The notes under the pieces were generated by a model, which was given only the letters and a program-made list of their open reading frames with translations, ran no database searches and was not told where the DNA came from. Shown in pieces: positions 61,004 through 64,000 of a stretch of DNA of 64,000 bases. This stretch comes from Streptomyces sp. H39-S7 (GTDB lineage Bacteria; Actinomycetota; Actinomycetes; Streptomycetales; Streptomycetaceae), in the NCBI RefSeq assembly GCF_027158205.1, contig NZ_JAPVLU010000022.1, positions 82,165-146,164 on the forward strand. Reading direction: 5' to 3'. Position 1 is the stretch's first letter. Each line of letters begins with the position of its first letter. Both the position numbers and the translations under genes were made by a program.

Positions 61004-61027
61004 GGTACCGGTTCCGGTACCGGTTCA
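61004..61027. promoter_or_regulatory. tandem GGTACCGGTT repeat/palindrome
   Basis: GGTACCGGTTCC and GGTACCGGTTCA are adjacent 12-base direct repeats (61004-61027); the first 18 bases are also a perfect palindrome. It lies 52 bases before the next gene and may be its operator. Confidence 0.45.
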
Positions 61028-61078
61028 CCCGTGCCGCCGCGTCTCCTCGCGACAGTGCGCCACCGTCGGAGGATCCCT

Positions 61079-62692
61079 GTGTGGGACGGCTTCACCGGGG
61101 TTCTTCCCTACGTCGCCATCAGCGCGTTCCTGTGCTTCCTCGTGCCGTCCGTCCCGGTGTGGCTCGGACGGCGCAAGATCCGCGCGGTCGCCGCGGGCCG
61201 GGCGATACGGATCCGCAGCCGGCTGCGCGTCGACGAACCCGCGCGCAGCACCTCCGAGCGCGGCGAGCTGGTGGCGCTGCCCGGCGGGCCGCTGTACTTC
61301 ATGCCGCCGGAGGGCCCGGTGCTGGAGCTGCCGCCCGGCGGCACCTTCGAGCGCACCCTCTACGCCCGCGCAGGGTCCGTGCCCGGCTCGGGCCGCCGCG
61401 TCGTGCGGACCGCGCTCGTCCACCGGACGCCTTCGGGCGGCAGCCTGCGCGTCGAGACCGCCCGGGGGGACAGCCGCGCCCTGCCGGCGGCCCTCCAGGC
61501 GCCCGCAGGCGGCCGTCCCGCCCCGCGCGCCCTGCCGGCCCGCCTGCCGGTCTGGTGCGCCGTCCTGGCCGTCCTGGCGCTGCTCGGCGCCGTGCCGGTG
61601 GCCTCGATCGCCGTGTTCGGCGAGCGCGTCACCGCCCATGTCACGTCGAACACCGGGGACGACTACTGCGGTGTCGGCTGGGCCGACCCCTGGGACGGCT
61701 CCCGCAGGGACGCCGAGGTCGACTGCATCCGGGCGGACGAGCGGCAGTACCGGCGCGGCGACTCCCTCGACGTCATCGCCCTGCCCCGGCCGCTGCGCGG
61801 CAACGCCTTCGACACCGACAGCCTGCCGATCCTCGGCGCGCTCTGCGCGGCCGGACTGCTGGTCAGCGCGCTGGGATTCGCCCTCGGGCACATCCGGTGG
61901 AGCCGCCACTGGCGGCCCTCGGAAGCCGTCCCCGCCGCCGCCACGACACCGGATCGGCCCGAACAGCCGTCCGGCGACCCGGTGCTGTCGCTGGCCCGGC
62001 CCCTCGACCGGCTGCTGGCCCGCCGGCTCCATCTGGCGCCCGACTTCCACGACTCGCCCTGGTGGCGGGTTTCCGTCCTGCGGAAACTGGCCATCCGCGA
62101 CGGGGTCTCGTTCGGCGGCCTGACGCTCCTCGGCCTGGCCCTGGTGCTGCTGCACGACCTGTGGACCCACGACAGCGACGCCACCCTCTGGATCGCCCTG
62201 ACGGCCCTCACCGCGCTCGGGGCCGCCGCACGCGTCGTGCACCGCGCGGTCGACGCCGCCCGCGTCGTCCGCACCCTGCTGCGCGCGGTCCGCTCGGGCG
62301 ACCCGCAGGAGGTCCGCCACGCGCTGCTGTACGTCGCGGAGGCCGTCGACACCGGTTGCCTGTGCCCCGAGAACGCCGAGAACCGGCACGCGGAGGTCGC
62401 TGTCGCGACGGCCTCCTTCGGCATCGGGATCCCGGGCGCGGCCGTGCCGAGGGCCAGGACCGGAGCGGACGCGGGAAGGCCCGGGCCGGGAGAGGCCGGA
62501 GCTGCTCACCCGCAGCGGGCCGAGGCGACACATTCGCAGCGGGTCGAGGCCGCGTACGCGCAACGGGCCGAGGCGACACACGCGGAGCGGGCCGACGCCG
62601 GGTACGCGGAGGAGGGTTCCTCCGCGTACCCGGAGGGGGGTTCCTCAGCCGGGCAGGAGCTCGGACAGCGGGCCCAGGAGCGGCAGCTCTGA
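61079..62692 (+). CDS. multi-helix membrane protein of unknown function
   Basis: This 537-residue protein starts at GTG 61079, with GGAGG 6 bases upstream. Helices are visible near 8-26 (VLPYVAISAFLCFLVPSVPV), 160-185, 255-280, and a pair near 345-385. The extracellular loop has two cysteines (DDYCGVGW and AEVDCIRA), probably a disulfide. The cytoplasmic end carries an 8-residue repeat (QRAEATHS type, four copies) and Glu/Ser-rich sequence. No family is recognisable. Its last 48 bases overlap the convergent small secreted gene. Confidence 0.75.
   Translation: MWDGFTGVLPYVAISAFLCFLVPSVPVWLGRRKIRAVAAGRAIRIRSRLRVDEPARSTSERGELVALPGGPLYFMPPEGPVLELPPGGTFERTLYARAGSVPGSGRRVVRTALVHRTPSGGSLRVETARGDSRALPAALQAPAGGRPAPRALPARLPVWCAVLAVLALLGAVPVASIAVFGERVTAHVTSNTGDDYCGVGWADPWDGSRRDAEVDCIRADERQYRRGDSLDVIALPRPLRGNAFDTDSLPILGALCAAGLLVSALGFALGHIRWSRHWRPSEAVPAAATTPDRPEQPSGDPVLSLARPLDRLLARRLHLAPDFHDSPWWRVSVLRKLAIRDGVSFGGLTLLGLALVLLHDLWTHDSDATLWIALTALTALGAAARVVHRAVDAARVVRTLLRAVRSGDPQEVRHALLYVAEAVDTGCLCPENAENRHAEVAVATASFGIGIPGAAVPRARTGADAGRPGPGEAGAAHPQRAEATHSQRVEAAYAQRAEATHAERADAGYAEEGSSAYPEGGSSAGQELGQRAQERQL
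62511..62606 (+). repeat. 24-nt tandem repeat, four copies, in coding sequence
   Basis: Units at 62511-62534, 62535-62558, 62559-62582 and 62583-62606 encode QRAEATHS, QRVEAAYA, QRAEATHA and ERADAGYA (with a one-base offset), near the C-terminus of the membrane protein. Confidence 0.75.
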
Positions 62693-63040
62693 CAGCGAGT
62701 CGCCCTCGGCGAGCGGCCCGGTCACGGCGCCCGTCGAGATCGGCTTGAAGTCCGCCACCTGCGGCGTCACGACATTGTCCAGCGGGTCCGTGCCGGTGTG
62801 CGCCAGCGGGTTGATCGCCAGGTGCTTGATGGGGCCGAGCGCCGAACCCAGGGCGGAGTGGGTGCCCAGCGTCGTGCCGACGGCCGAATCCGCGCCGAGG
62901 CCCGCCGCGTCGGTGAGAGCGGGCACCGCCACGCCGGCCGACGCCGAGCCGCCCGCCGCGAGGACGGCGGCCGCCGCGACGGTGGCGGTGGCCGCGGCGC
63001 GCAGCAGGGAGTTCGACTTCGGACGGGCGTGGTGTGACAT
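62645..63040 (-). CDS. small secreted protein
   Basis: This 131-residue protein has a signal peptide (MSHHARPKSNSLLRAAATAT then AAAAVLAAGGSASA, cleavage after ASA) and a mature domain of short hydrophobic and Gly/Leu/Pro-rich segments (ALGSALGPIKHLAINPLAH, GPLAEGDSLSELPLLGPLSE). Similar small secreted proteins are common in Streptomyces; the function is unknown to me. ATG 63040 is the start. Its 3' end overlaps the 3' end of the convergent membrane gene by 48 bases. Confidence 0.75.
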   Translation of the reverse strand: MSHHARPKSNSLLRAAATATVAAAAVLAAGGSASAGVAVPALTDAAGLGADSAVGTTLGTHSALGSALGPIKHLAINPLAHTGTDPLDNVVTPQVADFKPISTGAVTGPLAEGDSLSELPLLGPLSELLPG

Positions 63041-63232
63041 GGCCACCTGCTTGGCATAGAGGTACGGCGATCGGGCGGAACGCGGCATGGGGACGCGCCC
63101 GGGGCGACGCTCGACGGCATGACACCGCGAAGGCCACCACTCGGCCACCCAGGGTAGCCATTCGGGCACGCAGCGTCCAAACCTTTCCCCGGGGGGTCAC
63201 CCGCACGGCGCAATGCCGCACACTGGTCTCTC

Positions 63233-63917
63233 GTGAGTTCCTCTCCCTCCGGCACCCTCCCCGCCGCCCGCGTGATCCTGCTGACCGGGCCCTCCGGGTC
63301 CGGCAAGTCGTCCCTGGCCGCCCGCACCGGTCTGCCGGTGCTGCACCTCGACGACTTCTACAAGGAGGCCGACGACCCGACCCTCCCCCCAGCTGCCGCA
63401 CGGCGCCGGGACGGACTGGGACTCGGCGCTGTCCTGGGACGCGGACGCGGCGGTCGCCGCGATCGGCGCGCTGTGCGCCACCGGGAGCGCCTCGGTACCC
63501 GAGTACGACATCGCGTCGAGCTCCATCACCGGTGAGATCCACGTCGAGCTGACCGGGTCCCCGGTCTTCGTCGCCGAGGGGATCTTCGCGGCCGACATCA
63601 CCGACCGGTGCCGCGAACTGGGGCTGCTGGCGGACACGCTGTGCCTGCGCGGCCGTCCGGCCGTCACGGCCTGGCGGCGGTTCCGGCGCGATCTGGCCGA
63701 GGGCCGCAAGTCGGTGACGGTCCTGCTGCGCAGGGGCTGGCGCCTGATGCGCGGCGAGCGGGCGATCGTGGCCCGCCAGACGGCGCTGGGCGCCTACCCG
63801 TGCGGCCAGGACGAGGCGCTGCGCCGCATCACCGCACTGCCGCCGGCCCCCGCACTGCCGTCGGCCCCCGCCCCGCGGCGGTCGGACCGCCCGGCCGACG
63901 TACCGGTGGACGCGTAA
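63233..63917 (+). pseudogene. udk: uridine kinase-like gene with a 1-base frameshift
   Basis: From GTG 63233 the product begins as a P-loop kinase (VILLTGPSGSGKSSLAA, then VLHLDDFYKEADDPTLP). At 63385-63390 there is a run of six C; with five, the frame continues as QLPHGAGTDWDSALSW and through VPEYDIASSSITGE, FVAEGIFAADI and RRFRRDLAEGRKSVTVLLRR to the stop at 63915-63917, about 227 residues. As written it stops at 63535 after frameshifted Arg-rich sequence. Uridine/cytidine kinases salvage pyrimidine nucleosides. The extra C may be a real mutation or a homopolymer error. Confidence 0.8.
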
Positions 63918-63923
63918 CCGAAA

Positions 63924-63967
63924 GGTGCGGGGTCAGGCAGTCCCCCCGGATTGCCCGACCCCGCACC
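63924..63967 (+). terminator. terminator after the uridine kinase gene
   Basis: GGTGCGGGGTC (63924-63934) pairs perfectly with 63957-63967, and the inner GGCAGTCC/GGATTGCC arms pair with one G-U, giving a long interrupted stem. Confidence 0.75.
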
Positions 63968-64000
63968 CACCGCGCTCCCCCGACCGCGGTGTTTCCCCCC

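Noticed and set aside
62790..62825. LAHTG sequence inside the small secreted protein at 62645-63040
   Set aside because: It is in the middle of the mature protein and is not followed by a membrane helix and basic tail, so it is not a sorting signal.

Overview
The window is a roughly 64 kb piece of a high-GC (about 72%) actinobacterial chromosome, almost certainly Streptomyces. The evidence is mycothiol metabolism (mca), GTG/TTG starts, leaderless-looking promoters, a Streptomyces-type xylose isomerase, an AccA2/PccB/epsilon acyl-CoA carboxylase set and strong third-position GC. The order hutH, GGDEF protein, enoyl-CoA hydratase, adenylate cyclase, birA, pccB, epsilon subunit, maf, accA2, deoR-type regulator, lpdA, purine nucleoside phosphorylase, phosphomutase, deoC and aldehyde dehydrogenases is a core-chromosome order I recall from Streptomyces genomes. 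I see no insertion sequence, CRISPR array, tRNA or rRNA.

Layout. 1-3.9 kb is the only region that looks accessory. It holds the 3' end of a gene with an amyloid-signalling-like C-terminus, a yyaL (DUF255) gene cut off after codon 54, and a large NB-ARC/TPR protein whose Walker A lysine is an alanine. 4-25 kb is housekeeping: mca, greA, a DrrAB-type exporter, ilvA, a MarR regulator, a sigma-like protein, metB, msrA, a MacB/FtsX-type ABC pair, the divergent xylA/xylB genes with a ROK regulator, an L,D-transpeptidase and hutH. 25-35 kb carries two nucleotide second-messenger enzymes (GGDEF protein and class III adenylate cyclase) beside the biotin-dependent carboxylase genes (birA, pccB, epsilon subunit, accA2). 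35-43 kb has a TetR-controlled MFS exporter, a DeoR regulator, LpdA, a gamma-glutamylcyclotransferase-like protein, purine nucleoside phosphorylase and a phospho-sugar mutase.

43.4-54.1 kb, all on the minus strand, is the most unusual block. It is a Pst-type ABC importer (pstC, pstA, pstB) with three different solute-binding-like proteins, two of them ending in a membrane anchor. Between the third binding protein and pstB sit an Ig-like secreted protein with an LAHTG sorting signal and a sortase-fold protein in which the catalytic His and Cys (and probably the Arg) are replaced. I propose this as the candidate undescribed system: an importer assembled with a cell-wall protein and a pseudo-sortase.

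54-64 kb holds a frameshifted small gene, an anti-sigma-type ATPase, a UTRA-only protein beside a complete GntR regulator, then deoC with a full-length and a half-length aldehyde dehydrogenase, a membrane protein with an 8-residue C-terminal repeat, a small secreted protein and a uridine kinase gene broken by one extra C.

Regulation visible in the DNA includes an identical 12-bp palindrome upstream of both the purine nucleoside phosphorylase gene and deoC (a likely nucleoside-catabolism operator), paired operators in the MFS/tetR intergenic region, a dyad over the drrAB promoter, a 77-nt near-perfect hairpin between xylB and xylR, and many strong intrinsic terminators at convergent gene ends.
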